Assembly (NCBI GenBank): GCA_017534445.1
Contig: JAFXWC010000041.1
Span: forward strand, 41,486-105,485
From: Treponema sp.
GTDB taxonomy: Bacteria > Spirochaetota > Spirochaetia > Treponematales > Treponemataceae
Length of the DNA stretch: 64,000 nucleotides
Direction: 5' to 3'
Shown: in pieces, positions 8,915 through 18,043 of the stretch
Layout of the letters: each line of letters begins with the position of its first letter
How positions within the stretch are numbered: the stretch's first letter is position 1
Program-made: the position numbers and the translations under genes
Notes under the pieces: generated by a model
The model's database searches: none
What the model was told of the DNA's origin: nothing
What the model saw: only the letters and a program-made list of their open reading frames with translations

Positions 8915-9414
8915 AAGACTACATCCTGCTCTTGCCAATAATTTTTATTTTTCACGACATGGAAGAAATAATTGGTTTTGGCTACTTCTTTAAAAAGAAC
9001 CCCGATTTGTTTGAACGCTTTCCAAAGGTGATGGATGCTTACCGGGACTTTACCACGGCAGGATTTGCCCTTGCTGTCTACGAAGAATTCATTCCTTTCT
9101 TTGGGGTAAGCCTTTTGGCCTATTATTTCCCCAATGAAATTCTTTACGGCTTATGGTTTGGAATATTCCTTTCGCTTGCGGCACATCTTCTGGTACACAT
9201 AGGACACGCAATCTATATAAAAAGATACATCCCCTGTCTGGCAACAAGCCTTATCTGCCTTCCTGTTAGCATTGCAATTATTTACAAATGCTCAAAGTTT
9301 ATGGCCTTTAATGCTGTAACCACAACATGCATTTTTGAAGCTTTTGTTCTTATGATTGCAAATTTAAAATTTGCCCATATCCTTATGCATAAATTTAACA
9401 GGAAAATAAAATAA
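8911..9414 (+). CDS. HXXEE-domain membrane protein
   Basis: Integral membrane protein of 167 residues, about five hydrophobic segments, with the signature HDMEE at 15-19 and a second VHIGH in a later helix, as in the HXXEE family of unknown function. GGAGG lies 6 nt before the ATG, inside the preceding gene; the two ORFs overlap by 4 nt. Confidence 0.8.
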   Translation: MKDYILLLPIIFIFHDMEEIIGFGYFFKKNPDLFERFPKVMDAYRDFTTAGFALAVYEEFIPFFGVSLLAYYFPNEILYGLWFGIFLSLAAHLLVHIGHAIYIKRYIPCLATSLICLPVSIAIIYKCSKFMAFNAVTTTCIFEAFVLMIANLKFAHILMHKFNRKIK

Positions 9415-9446
9415 GGAGTTCGGCAAAAAGAGTTTTCATAGATAAA

Positions 9447-10040
9447 TCACCTGAACATTACTATGAGTGCGAGAGCTAACTTTTGGAAGGGGGTCCATTC
9501 GTGGGCTTCCACGGAATAGCCGTAATAAAAACCGTAATCAGCCTTTACGCCTATTTGTGTGTAAGAATCAAATCCTGCAAGAAAGAGGGAAAGGGAGGCC
9601 CCTGCTCCACCTGCCCAGCTGTTGGCAATAAAGCCGCATTCAACGTAGCCTTCCGTGCGGATAACTTCCAACAAGGTGTAATCAAGACCGGCATTTACAG
9701 AAAACGTAAAGACTTTATCGGAAGGGTCTACCGTTATGTCGTTCTTTTCATAAGTCTCTTCGTCTTTCGATGTGAGCCATCCCCAAAACCAAAAGGGAAG
9801 CCCAATATTAGCACCTATGAAAGCACAGGGCGAAATGTCATAGGTTCCATAGATATTCATGTTTATGCCACTTGGGTCATCATCTTCTTCGAAAGAATTT
9901 CCACCCAGGCCGAATGCATACAGGTTCAGTCCAACACCAAAAGTTGAATCAGGATCCTCCGCATACAGGAAACCGATTGATGAGAAAAAGAGGAGTATAA
10001 GCAAAACAATTTTTTTACAAAACAATCCATTAGTTTTCAT
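9447..10040 (-). CDS. Small outer-membrane beta-barrel-like protein
   Basis: 197 residues with a cleavable signal peptide (about 27 residues ending FLYA) followed by alternating hydrophobic/polar strands rich in Gly, Tyr and Phe and an aromatic-containing C-terminus (VMFR). This pattern suits a small outer-membrane barrel. No family recognised. The start at 10040 is chosen over an upstream in-frame ATG because TATAAT is 6 nt upstream of it and the signal peptide begins there. Confidence 0.65.
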   Translation of the reverse strand: MKTNGLFCKKIVLLILLFFSSIGFLYAEDPDSTFGVGLNLYAFGLGGNSFEEDDDPSGINMNIYGTYDISPCAFIGANIGLPFWFWGWLTSKDEETYEKNDITVDPSDKVFTFSVNAGLDYTLLEVIRTEGYVECGFIANSWAGGAGASLSLFLAGFDSYTQIGVKADYGFYYGYSVEAHEWTPFQKLALALIVMFR

Positions 10041-10046
10041 TGCCAA

Positions 10047-10075
10047 ATTATAGCTATTATGCAAATGCTAATCAA
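10047..10075 (-). promoter_or_regulatory. Promoter for the barrel protein (leaderless)
   Basis: TTGATT (10070-10075), 17-nt spacer, TATAAT (10047-10052), then 6 nt and ATG. Confidence 0.75.
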
Positions 10076-10094
10076 TAGAATAAAAACAATCGGT

Positions 10095-10122
10095 TTTACA
10101 AAATATTTTTTTGTGATATACT
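10095..10122 (+). promoter_or_regulatory. Promoter for the MATE gene (leaderless)
   Basis: TTTACA, 16-nt spacer, TATACT, then 6 nt and ATG. Divergent from the barrel-protein promoter; the two -35 elements are 19 nt apart. Confidence 0.7.
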
Positions 10123-10128
10123 CTGCGC

Positions 10129-11481
10129 ATGGAAAATACAAAGATAAAGGGAAAGCAAGACTTTACGCAGGGAAGCATTGCGGGAAAACTTGTGGCTTTT
10201 ATGCTGCCGGTGCTGCTTTCGCTGGTACTGCAGTCACTATACGGTGCCGTGGACATGCTGATTGTCGGGCGATTTGGAACGACTGCCGGTATAAGCGGTG
10301 TTGCGGTTGGCGGAAATATCATGAACCTTTTTACCATGCTGCTGAACGCCATCACGATGGGTGTAACGGTTCTGCTTGGAAATTATATTGGAGCCAAACA
10401 GTTTGAGCAGGTGAACAAGCTTCTTTCAAACGCGGTCGTATTTTTTCTTACAATTTCCCTGGTGCTTACAGCTCTTATAGTATCATTTGCAAGGCCTCTC
10501 GCAATCATCATGCAGACACCGGAAGAATCACTTGAACTTACGATTCTTTACATAAGGATTTGTGGTGCGGGATTTATTTTTATTACCTTCTACAATTTTA
10601 TAAGCGCCATGCTCCGCGGAATGGGAGACTCAAACACACCGCTCATCTTTGTGGCAATAGCATGCGCAGTGAACGTAACAGGAGACTTGCTCTTGGTTGC
10701 AGTCTTTAAGATGAATGTTGTGGGGGCAGCCATTGCAACGGTTGTAGCCCAGGCGGTAAGCGTAGTGCTGTCGCTCGCAATCATAAAAAAGCGTTCCATA
10801 CCATTTAAAATAGAAAGAAAGCACTTGAATTTTGGAAGCGAAATCAACAAGTTCGTAAAGCTGGGGCTTCCACTAACGGTGCAGGGAGTTTTGACAAACT
10901 TTAGCTTTCTTGCCCTCTGCGCCTTTGTAAACCGACTTGGCCTTGACGCGTCATCCGGCTACGGCGTTGCACAGAAAATACAGGGATTCACTATGATGCT
11001 TCCACTCTGCATAATGCAGAGCATGGCTCCCTTTGTTGCGCAGAACGTTGGTGCAGGCAACGAAAAGCGAGCAAGAAGCGGACTTCTTATTGGCCAAGGA
11101 ATTGGGGCCACGATTGGACTTCCCGTCATGCTGGCAATTTTTTTCTTTGGCGACAGCCTTGCCTCTCTATTTACAGATGACCCCGCCGTAATCAGGAGGG
11201 CCTTTGAATTCCTTAGGGGATTTTCCCCGGAAGTCATCATAACCTGCATCCTGTTCAGCTACCTGGGCTATTTCAACGGACACTCAAAAAGCCTTTTCGT
11301 AATGATTCAGGGCCTTTTGCAAACCTTCCTTCTGCGCCTGCCAATTTCCTACTTCATGAGCATCCGCGAAAACGCAAGCCTTACGGGTATTGGTGCAGCA
11401 GCTCCTGCGGCCACCATCTTTGGAATTATTTTGTGCTTTATCTACTACAAATGGATGGGACGGTCGCTGGACAGAAAGTGA
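10129..11481 (+). CDS. MATE-family multidrug exporter
   Basis: 450-residue polytopic membrane protein with the two-fold MATE repeat and about 12 helices. Family signatures include the N-terminal FTQGSIAGKLVAFMLPVL, DMLIVGRF and the mid-protein GMGDSNTPLIF, followed by the second-half LGLPLTVQGVL and QNVGAGNEKRA. Expected to expel cationic drugs or metabolites with Na+ or H+ as the driver; substrate unknown. No Shine-Dalgarno sequence; leaderless promoter. Confidence 0.92.
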   Translation: MENTKIKGKQDFTQGSIAGKLVAFMLPVLLSLVLQSLYGAVDMLIVGRFGTTAGISGVAVGGNIMNLFTMLLNAITMGVTVLLGNYIGAKQFEQVNKLLSNAVVFFLTISLVLTALIVSFARPLAIIMQTPEESLELTILYIRICGAGFIFITFYNFISAMLRGMGDSNTPLIFVAIACAVNVTGDLLLVAVFKMNVVGAAIATVVAQAVSVVLSLAIIKKRSIPFKIERKHLNFGSEINKFVKLGLPLTVQGVLTNFSFLALCAFVNRLGLDASSGYGVAQKIQGFTMMLPLCIMQSMAPFVAQNVGAGNEKRARSGLLIGQGIGATIGLPVMLAIFFFGDSLASLFTDDPAVIRRAFEFLRGFSPEVIITCILFSYLGYFNGHSKSLFVMIQGLLQTFLLRLPISYFMSIRENASLTGIGAAAPAATIFGIILCFIYYKWMGRSLDRK

Positions 11482-11611
11482 GCGGTTTGAACAGGCGGTA
11501 AAACCATGAAATATGCTCCAAAAGAAGAATATTATAGAAGGAAAATGCCAAGTTAAGGCTATTTGGGCCTAAATGACCGCCTAAATGACCATGCAAATGC
11601 GGGCTTTTTTG

Positions 11612-11640
11612 TTGAAAATATGGAGAATTGTCGCTATAAT
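11612..11640 (+). promoter_or_regulatory. Promoter of the first hexose-phosphate mutase (leaderless)
   Basis: TTGAAA, 17-nt spacer, TATAAT, then 6 nt and ATG at 11647. Confidence 0.8.
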
Positions 11641-11646
11641 AGTAGC

Positions 11647-13488
11647 ATGATTCAAAATGATATGATACTTTCTGCATCCGGTTGGCGCAAGGTTTTTGCT
11701 AAGAGTGGCGGTGCAGAAGACAAGGATTCTGATATAGGAGAAACTAACCGCTTGCTTTGCGCTCTTATTGCAGAGACTTTTGCGGATTATGTGCTTTCAA
11801 AGTCAAAGAATGATGAGCCCCACGTGGCTCTTGGCACGGATACCCGTCCTACCGGCAAGGAAATGGCGGATGTTATCATAAGGGTTTTCCTGCAAAAGAG
11901 GATTTACGTCCACTTTGTAGAGGTTGCATCTGCCCCGGAAATTATGGCTTATTCAAAGGAGCTTGACGGTTTCCTTTACATTTCTGCCAGCCACAATCCA
12001 ATCGGCTGGAATGGAATAAAATTTGGTCTTAACAAGGGCGGGGTTCTTGAAGGCAAGGAGACTAATGCACTTGCAGACATTTTCCGAGAGAAGTGCAAGG
12101 CTTCTGATGCGGAGGAAAGGGCTAACCTTCTTATTGAGGGGGCAAACCTTCACCACCTTAAGCAGGTGTATGCAAATTCTTCCTTCCACAAGCTTCGTGC
12201 GGTTGAAGCTTACGACAAATTCATCCGCGGGGTTATTACCGGCATCTTTAACAAGAAGGGCCAGGACGCTGTTTTTGAGGCAATCAAGGAAGGTCTTAGG
12301 GAAACCCCAGCTTCCATCGTATGCGACATGAACGGTTCTGCACGCTCGGTTTCCATAGACAAGACCTTTATTCCCCAGTGCGGCCTTGAATTTTTGCCTT
12401 TCAACGACACGCCCGGGCTTATAATGCACGAGATTATTCCAGAGCCAGAGAACATGACCCGTCTTGCGGACGTAATAAATGACCTTCATGCTGACGGCAA
12501 CAATAATATTCTTATTGGCTACATGCCGGACTGCGACGGTGACAGGGGCAACATTGTATTCTTTGACGAGGACGCACAGACTGCCCGCCCAATTACGGCA
12601 CAGGAGATTTTTGCGCTTAGCGTTGTTTCGGAGCTTGCCTTTGAGGAATGGAAGAAGGAGACGCTTAACGAACAGGGGCTTTTGTGGAGGACGCAGGCAA
12701 CCTTTGGAAAGCATGCGGTTGTAGTAAACGGCCCAACATCCATGCGCATTGACCAGATTTGCGAAAGCTTTGGCTACGAGATTTTCCGCGCGGAAGTTGG
12801 GGAAGCAAACGTGGTGAACCTTGCCCGCCAGAAGAGGGATGAAGGTTACGACGTGCGCATTCTTGGCGAGGGAAGCAACGGTGGAAACATTACATATCCT
12901 TCCAGCGTGCGTGACCCGGTGGCAACACTCTTTGCCGTTCTTAAGATGCTTACAATCCGTGACTACAGGAGAAGCGACGGCAAGTTCTGCAAGGGGCTTT
13001 TCCACATCTGGTGCGAGAAGGCCGGAATGTCTTACCGCTACAAGGACGACTTTATGCTTAGCGACGTGCTTTCCACCCTTCCCCGCTTTGCAACCACAGG
13101 CGTTAGCGAAAGCAGGGCGGTTCTTGACGTTAAGACCCAGGACAAGTCATTGCTTAAGAAACGCTTCCAGGCAGTCTTTACCGATGACTGGAGCAAGCAT
13201 GCAGACGAGCTTAATGCCATTTACGGCTTTACCGGCTACGAGGCAGACATTACCAACGGAACCAAGGAAGTTAAGAACGCTTCCGACTGGGCAAACGGCA
13301 ACGGCGGCCTAAAGATACGCTTCCTGGACGAAGACGGAAATCCAAGGGCATTCATCTGGATGAGGCCAAGCGGCACTGAACCTGTATTCCGCATAATGTG
13401 CGACGTTATGGGCGGAGACGAAGCTGCAGAACGCTCGCTTTTGCGCTGGGAGACTACGCTGCTTAAAAAGGCGGACGGAGCTGAATAA
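11647..13488 (+). CDS. Phosphoglucomutase/phosphomannomutase family protein
   Basis: Alpha-D-phosphohexomutase of 613 residues with all four active-site loops: phosphoserine loop SASHNP, metal loop DCDGDRG, sugar loop GEGSNGG and phosphate loop RPSGTEP. It would interconvert hexose 1- and 6-phosphates. An in-frame ATG 84 nt upstream is rejected because the promoter lies between the two. A second, different member of the family follows 44 nt later, suggesting distinct substrates. Confidence 0.92.
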   Translation: MIQNDMILSASGWRKVFAKSGGAEDKDSDIGETNRLLCALIAETFADYVLSKSKNDEPHVALGTDTRPTGKEMADVIIRVFLQKRIYVHFVEVASAPEIMAYSKELDGFLYISASHNPIGWNGIKFGLNKGGVLEGKETNALADIFREKCKASDAEERANLLIEGANLHHLKQVYANSSFHKLRAVEAYDKFIRGVITGIFNKKGQDAVFEAIKEGLRETPASIVCDMNGSARSVSIDKTFIPQCGLEFLPFNDTPGLIMHEIIPEPENMTRLADVINDLHADGNNNILIGYMPDCDGDRGNIVFFDEDAQTARPITAQEIFALSVVSELAFEEWKKETLNEQGLLWRTQATFGKHAVVVNGPTSMRIDQICESFGYEIFRAEVGEANVVNLARQKRDEGYDVRILGEGSNGGNITYPSSVRDPVATLFAVLKMLTIRDYRRSDGKFCKGLFHIWCEKAGMSYRYKDDFMLSDVLSTLPRFATTGVSESRAVLDVKTQDKSLLKKRFQAVFTDDWSKHADELNAIYGFTGYEADITNGTKEVKNASDWANGNGGLKIRFLDEDGNPRAFIWMRPSGTEPVFRIMCDVMGGDEAAERSLLRWETTLLKKADGAE

Positions 13489-13532
13489 TAAAAAAACAAA
13501 CAAATTAAGGGTAACATTTTAGGAGTAATAAT

Positions 13533-15326
13533 ATGGAAGAAAAAGAGATACTCGAAAGAGCGGCACAGTACATTGCAGAAGAAAAGGACGAAGCTTTCCG
13601 CAAGGAAGTTGAAGACCTTGTTGCAAAGAAAGATTCAAAGGAAGCAATGGCGGAACTTGAAGACCGCTTCTACCAGAGCCTTGAATTTGGCACAGGCGGC
13701 CTCCGCGGTGTAATGGGCGGCGGAACAAACCGCATGAACACACTCAACATCTCAAAGGCAACGCAGGGTCTTGCAAACTACATTATCAAGGCCTTCCCCA
13801 AAGAGGCAAAAGAAGGCACTCTTAGCGCATGCATCGCATACGACAGCCGCCACAACCACGACAAGTTCAGCGACATAACGGCACGCGTATTTGCGGCAAA
13901 CGGAATCAAGGCGTATCTTTTTACAGGACTCCGCCCCACCCCGGAACTTTCCTATGCAATCCGCACCCTTGGCTGCCAGACCGGCGTTGTAGTAACGGCA
14001 AGCCACAACCCTCCCCAGTACAACGGCTACAAGGCATACTGGGCAGACGGAGCACAGGTTGTTGAGCCCCACGACAAGGGAATCATCGACGAAGTTAACG
14101 CAGTAAAAGAAGCAAAGCTTATCTCCCGCGAAGAAGGAATCAAGTCTGGAAAAATCGTACCCATCGACAAGGAAATTGACGACAAGTTCCAGGCAATGAT
14201 AAAGGCAAACCTCTACCGCCCGGCCCTTATAAAAGAAAAGGCTTCCAGCGTAAAGGTAGTCTACACGCCACTCCACGGAACAGGCGCAATGCACGTAGAA
14301 AAGGTACTTGGCGACCTTGGCCTTAACGTAATCACCGTACCCGAACAGCGCGAAGGAAACGGAGACTTCCCAACTGTAGAAAAGCCAAACCCGGAAGAAG
14401 CACCCGCACTCAAAATGGCAGTTGAGCTTGCAAAGAAGGAAAAGGCAGACGTTGTAATGGCAACAGACCCAGACGCAGACCGCTTTGGAACTGCATTCCC
14501 GGACAAGGACGGAAACTATGTCCTCGTTACAGGAAACCAGATGGGTGCCCTGCTTGCAGACTACGTTCTCCTTAGCAAGAAGGAACTGGGCAAGATGCCA
14601 GAAAACCCGGTACTCATCCGCTCAATCGTAACAAGCCCCTTCGTAGACGCAGTTGCAAAGAACTACGGCGTAAAGGTAAAGGAATGCCTTACAGGGTTCA
14701 AGTGGATTGCATTTGACGAAGGCCAGATGGAAAAGACCGGCAAGGAACATTACGTGTTCGGTTTGGAAGAAAGCTACGGCTACCTTGTTGAAACAGAATG
14801 CCGCGACAAAGACGGTATTTCTGCAGCAGCAATGTGTGCAGAGATGACACTCTACTGGGCAAGCAAAGGCAAGAGCCTCCTTGAGCGCATGAACGACATG
14901 TACAAGGAATACGGCTACTTCCAGGACGGAGCAATAAGCAAGTACTTCCCAGGCGTAAAGGGCCCTGCAATAATGACTGGAATCATGACCAAGCTCCGCA
15001 CAGAGGGACTTAAGACCTTGGGTGGAAAGAAAGTCTGCAAAATCCGCGACGTTCAGCAGTCATACGAATTTGACCCGGCAAATCCTGCGGCAAAGGCAAA
15101 CCTTCCTTGGCCAAAGAGCAACGTACTCCAGTTCTTCCTGGAAGACGGAACAATCGTTAGCGCACGCCCAAGCGGAACGGAACCAAAAATCAAGTTCTAC
15201 ATCAACTGTGCAGTTCCAGTTTCTGCAAAAACAGACGCAGCCCTCGAAGAAGCCAAGAAGAGCGCAACAGAAGAAATTGCAAAGATTTCAGCAGAAATCA
15301 ACGCAGTCCTCGATGCCGCAAAATAA
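13533..15326 (+). CDS. Phospho-sugar mutase, PGM2-like
   Basis: 597 residues, same fold as the previous gene but a different subfamily: TASHNPPQYNGYK (phosphoserine), DPDADRFG (metal), GLEESYGY (sugar) and RPSGTEPK (phosphate). Probably phosphoglucomutase linking glycolysis to nucleotide-sugar synthesis. TTAGGAG lies 8 nt before the ATG. Confidence 0.93.
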   Translation: MEEKEILERAAQYIAEEKDEAFRKEVEDLVAKKDSKEAMAELEDRFYQSLEFGTGGLRGVMGGGTNRMNTLNISKATQGLANYIIKAFPKEAKEGTLSACIAYDSRHNHDKFSDITARVFAANGIKAYLFTGLRPTPELSYAIRTLGCQTGVVVTASHNPPQYNGYKAYWADGAQVVEPHDKGIIDEVNAVKEAKLISREEGIKSGKIVPIDKEIDDKFQAMIKANLYRPALIKEKASSVKVVYTPLHGTGAMHVEKVLGDLGLNVITVPEQREGNGDFPTVEKPNPEEAPALKMAVELAKKEKADVVMATDPDADRFGTAFPDKDGNYVLVTGNQMGALLADYVLLSKKELGKMPENPVLIRSIVTSPFVDAVAKNYGVKVKECLTGFKWIAFDEGQMEKTGKEHYVFGLEESYGYLVETECRDKDGISAAAMCAEMTLYWASKGKSLLERMNDMYKEYGYFQDGAISKYFPGVKGPAIMTGIMTKLRTEGLKTLGGKKVCKIRDVQQSYEFDPANPAAKANLPWPKSNVLQFFLEDGTIVSARPSGTEPKIKFYINCAVPVSAKTDAALEEAKKSATEEIAKISAEINAVLDAAK

Positions 15327-15338
15327 AGGCTAAAAGAA

Positions 15339-16010
15339 ATGCACGGCCGTGGCCTTAAGATTTTTAGGAACTACAGAAGTCTTGCGCGGGAATTTTATTC
15401 CGGCAAGATTTTTGCAGCCTTTGACACCGAGACTACTGGCCTGCATGCGGCAACCGACCACCTTATGGAAATAGGAGCCGTAAAATTCAACAGGGACGGA
15501 ATTATTGGGGAGCCATTTTCTTCCCTAATAAAACCGCCCGTTCCACTCACCCCCTTCCTTCAAAACCTAACCCACATCACACCACAAATGCTGGAAAACC
15601 AAAGCGACGCCGCAACGGTCACCTTTGAATTCCTCCGCTGGCTTTCAAGCGACGATGTAATCCTAATCGCCCACAACGCCCCGTTTGACATGTACTTCAT
15701 AAACGCCCAGCTCGAGCGCATGAACATGGACGCGCTAAAAAACACGGTCATAGACACACTGCCGCTTTCTCGCTGGGCCTACCCCAACCTTAACAAAAAC
15801 GGACTCGAAGGCCAGTACAAGCTTCAGAACCTGGCAAGCCTCTTGAACATAAAAGTTCTGGAAGCCCACCGCGCCCACGACGATGCCCGCGTCTGCATGG
15901 AACTCTTCAAGCGCATAATAAAAGACACCCGCCCCGTACAAAAAGACATCGAAAAACAAACTCAGGAAAGCCTCTTCTCCCAGGAAAACGGCCAGCTGGA
16001 ACTCTTCTAA
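15339..16010 (+). CDS. DEDDh 3'-5' exonuclease, DNA polymerase III epsilon-like
   Basis: 223 residues with Exo I FDTETTGL, Exo II around HNAPFDMYF and Exo III AHRAHDDARV, giving the DEDDh set. It lacks polymerase or UvrC-like domains, so it is either a stand-alone proofreading subunit or a repair exonuclease. It starts 12 nt after the mutase stop. No strong Shine-Dalgarno sequence, so the exact start is uncertain. Confidence 0.88.
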   Translation: MHGRGLKIFRNYRSLAREFYSGKIFAAFDTETTGLHAATDHLMEIGAVKFNRDGIIGEPFSSLIKPPVPLTPFLQNLTHITPQMLENQSDAATVTFEFLRWLSSDDVILIAHNAPFDMYFINAQLERMNMDALKNTVIDTLPLSRWAYPNLNKNGLEGQYKLQNLASLLNIKVLEAHRAHDDARVCMELFKRIIKDTRPVQKDIEKQTQESLFSQENGQLELF

Positions 16011-16059
16011 AATCATTTTATTTTTTTTCTTTTTTTTCTGGACCACACTCTATTTGCTA

Positions 16060-16147
16060 ACCCGCTTTCCAGGGCTACGGCTTTCGCCTCCGACCACGCT
16101 GCGCGTGTTTTCGCTTCGCTCACCCTTCCAATCGGGGGTAGGCTCTA
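16060..16147 (-). repeat. Type-1 dispersed repeat, copy 2
   Basis: Reverse-oriented copy: the minus strand has CCGATTGGAAGGGTGAGCG and ends CCCTGGAAAGCGGG. Its middle stem here is CCACGC/GCGTG rather than CCCGC/GCGGG, so pairing is kept while the sequence differs. The remaining gap to 16377 shows no convincing gene. Confidence 0.75.
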
Positions 16148-16377
16148 TTTGCTGTACGCAAAGAGGCATATTGCAAAGAATTGTAATGCAAGAATATATT
16201 AAGAAAGCACTGAAATGGAGGCAGAAAACGTGGCAAAAAAGCATTTGCGCGGTGCGACCGAAGGGAGTCAGATACCTTATATCCGCGCTCGGCTTTTTTG
16301 ACGCGGTTTCTGCCGGGAATGGAAGTGCTTTCTTGTTAACAGTTACATTTACCATCTGCAAATATTCCATGCCTCTA

Positions 16378-16406
16378 TTGCTAGAAGTTGGCTTGAATGT
16401 TATACT
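16378..16406 (+). promoter_or_regulatory. Promoter of the SPFH gene
   Basis: TTGCTA, 17-nt spacer, TATACT; followed by a short leader with GGAGG before the ATG. Confidence 0.7.
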
Positions 16407-16436
16407 GTCCCCATAAATTAAAAACGGAGGTTTATC

Positions 16437-17918
16437 ATGCCATTTATTGGAATTGGTGCAGGCGCACTTCTCTTCATTCTATTTTTCTGTTCATACCGCA
16501 AGGTTCCCAAAAACCGCATCGGTATCCGCGTAGGGCCATTCGGAAACAAGACCGTAACCGGAAAGGCCATATTCGTAATTCCCTTTTTGCAGCGCATTGA
16601 CTACATGACGCTGGAAAACATCCAGGTTGACTTTGTATCAAAAGATTCCATCCCAACCCAGGATGCAATCAACATCAAGGTAGACGCTGTTGCAAACATT
16701 GCAATTTCCCAGGAAGCTGAAATAATGAAAAAGGCCGCCGCCAAGTTCATCGGCTATTCAACAGAAGACATAGCATCAGTCGTAACCCCTGTCCTTGAAG
16801 GAAACATCCGCGAAATAATTTCCCAGATAAAGCTCAAGGACTTGATTCAGGGAGACAAAAAAGTTCTCGCAGAAAAAGTCGCAGAAAACGTAAAGCCCAA
16901 CCTCATGGACTTGGGACTTGAACTTACCACATTCAACATCCAGAACTTTAAGGACGACAACGACGTAATCAACAACCTTGGTATAGAAAACACAGTCTCC
17001 ATTTCCAAAGATGCAGCAAAGGCAAAGGCCGCCGCAGAAGCGGAAGTAAAAATTGCCCAGGCCCAGGCAGACAAAGACGCAAACGACGCATGGGTTGCCG
17101 CAGAACTAGAAATTGCCCAGAAGCAGAATGAACTTGCCCTCAAGAAAGCTTCCCTAAAGGCAAAGGCAGACACGGAAGCCGCAAAGGCAGACGCAGCCAT
17201 GGCAATCGAAGCGGAAGTCCAGAGAAAGGACAAGGAAGTAAAAGAGGTAGAGGCAAACATTGCCCGCCAGGACAAAGAGATTGAGCTTCAGGAAAAAGTT
17301 GTTTCCATTAAGGAAAAAGCCCTGGAAGCAGAAGTCAAAAAGACAGCCGAAGCAGACAAGTACGCCGCCCAGCAGCAGGCCGACGCAGACCTTTACCGCA
17401 GGCAAAAGAAAGCGGAAGCAGATGCCTTTGAAGTGCAGAAGCAGGCAGACGCAGATGCCTACACCAAGCTAAAGAATGCAGAAGCCGCAAAGCAGGCAAT
17501 GGAAAACGAAGCCGCCGGTAAAAAGGCGCTCGCAGAAGCAACCCAGGCACAGGGCGAAGCAGAAGCCGCCGCAATCAAGGCAAAGCTTGAAGCAGAAGCA
17601 GAAGGTCTAAACAAAAAGGCAGAAGCCATGGCAAAATACGGTGACGCCGCAAAACAGGACATGCAGCTCCAGGCACTCAAGCTCTACTTTGAACAGCTGC
17701 CCAAAATCGCCGAGGCCGCAGGAAATGCCTACTCCAACGTGGACAAAATTTACATGTACGGCGGAGACTCATCCCAGCTTCAGGGCGACATCATGAAAAA
17801 CGTAACCCAGATTTCCGAAGCCCTAGGCCAAAGCCTTGGCATAAACCCCAAAGACCTCTTGAACAGCTTCGTCGGTGCCAAACTTGCAAACGCAAGCAGC
17901 AACAAAACAGACAAATAA
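16437..17918 (+). CDS. Flotillin-like SPFH-domain membrane protein
   Basis: 493 residues: one N-terminal membrane segment (about 5-22), an SPFH/band-7 domain to about 190, then a long Ala/Glu/Lys-rich coiled coil (about 195-420) with repeated EAEV and KADAEA patterns, and a C-terminal oligomerisation region. This is the flotillin architecture, associated with ordered membrane microdomains and scaffolding. The GGAGG ribosome site supports the start. No NfeD partner gene is adjacent. Confidence 0.9.
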   Translation: MPFIGIGAGALLFILFFCSYRKVPKNRIGIRVGPFGNKTVTGKAIFVIPFLQRIDYMTLENIQVDFVSKDSIPTQDAINIKVDAVANIAISQEAEIMKKAAAKFIGYSTEDIASVVTPVLEGNIREIISQIKLKDLIQGDKKVLAEKVAENVKPNLMDLGLELTTFNIQNFKDDNDVINNLGIENTVSISKDAAKAKAAAEAEVKIAQAQADKDANDAWVAAELEIAQKQNELALKKASLKAKADTEAAKADAAMAIEAEVQRKDKEVKEVEANIARQDKEIELQEKVVSIKEKALEAEVKKTAEADKYAAQQQADADLYRRQKKAEADAFEVQKQADADAYTKLKNAEAAKQAMENEAAGKKALAEATQAQGEAEAAAIKAKLEAEAEGLNKKAEAMAKYGDAAKQDMQLQALKLYFEQLPKIAEAAGNAYSNVDKIYMYGGDSSQLQGDIMKNVTQISEALGQSLGINPKDLLNSFVGAKLANASSNKTDK

Positions 17919-17942
17919 ACTGAACAAAAAATAACAAGTGTC

Positions 17943-17986
17943 ATTGCCGTGCCCGCTAGAACCATCGTTTCGAACGATACGGCAAT
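17943..17986. repeat. Nested inverted repeat between convergent genes
   Basis: ATTGCCGT (17943-17950) pairs with ACGGCAAT (17979-17986), and an inner hairpin ATCGTT-TCG-AACGAT (17964-17978) folds inside. It resembles dispersed TCATTGCCG-type palindromic repeats of many bacteria and may serve as a transcription end point. Confidence 0.55.
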
Positions 17987-18043
17987 CCCTTGTATTTTAG
18001 GCAAGAGGCAGTTTTTTTCTGCGGCACTCATAATTTTAAAAGA

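Noticed and set aside
16187..16416. Plus-strand ORF starting MQEYIKKALKWRQK before the SPFH gene
   Set aside because: It overlaps the SPFH promoter, has no ribosome site and contains no recognisable domain.
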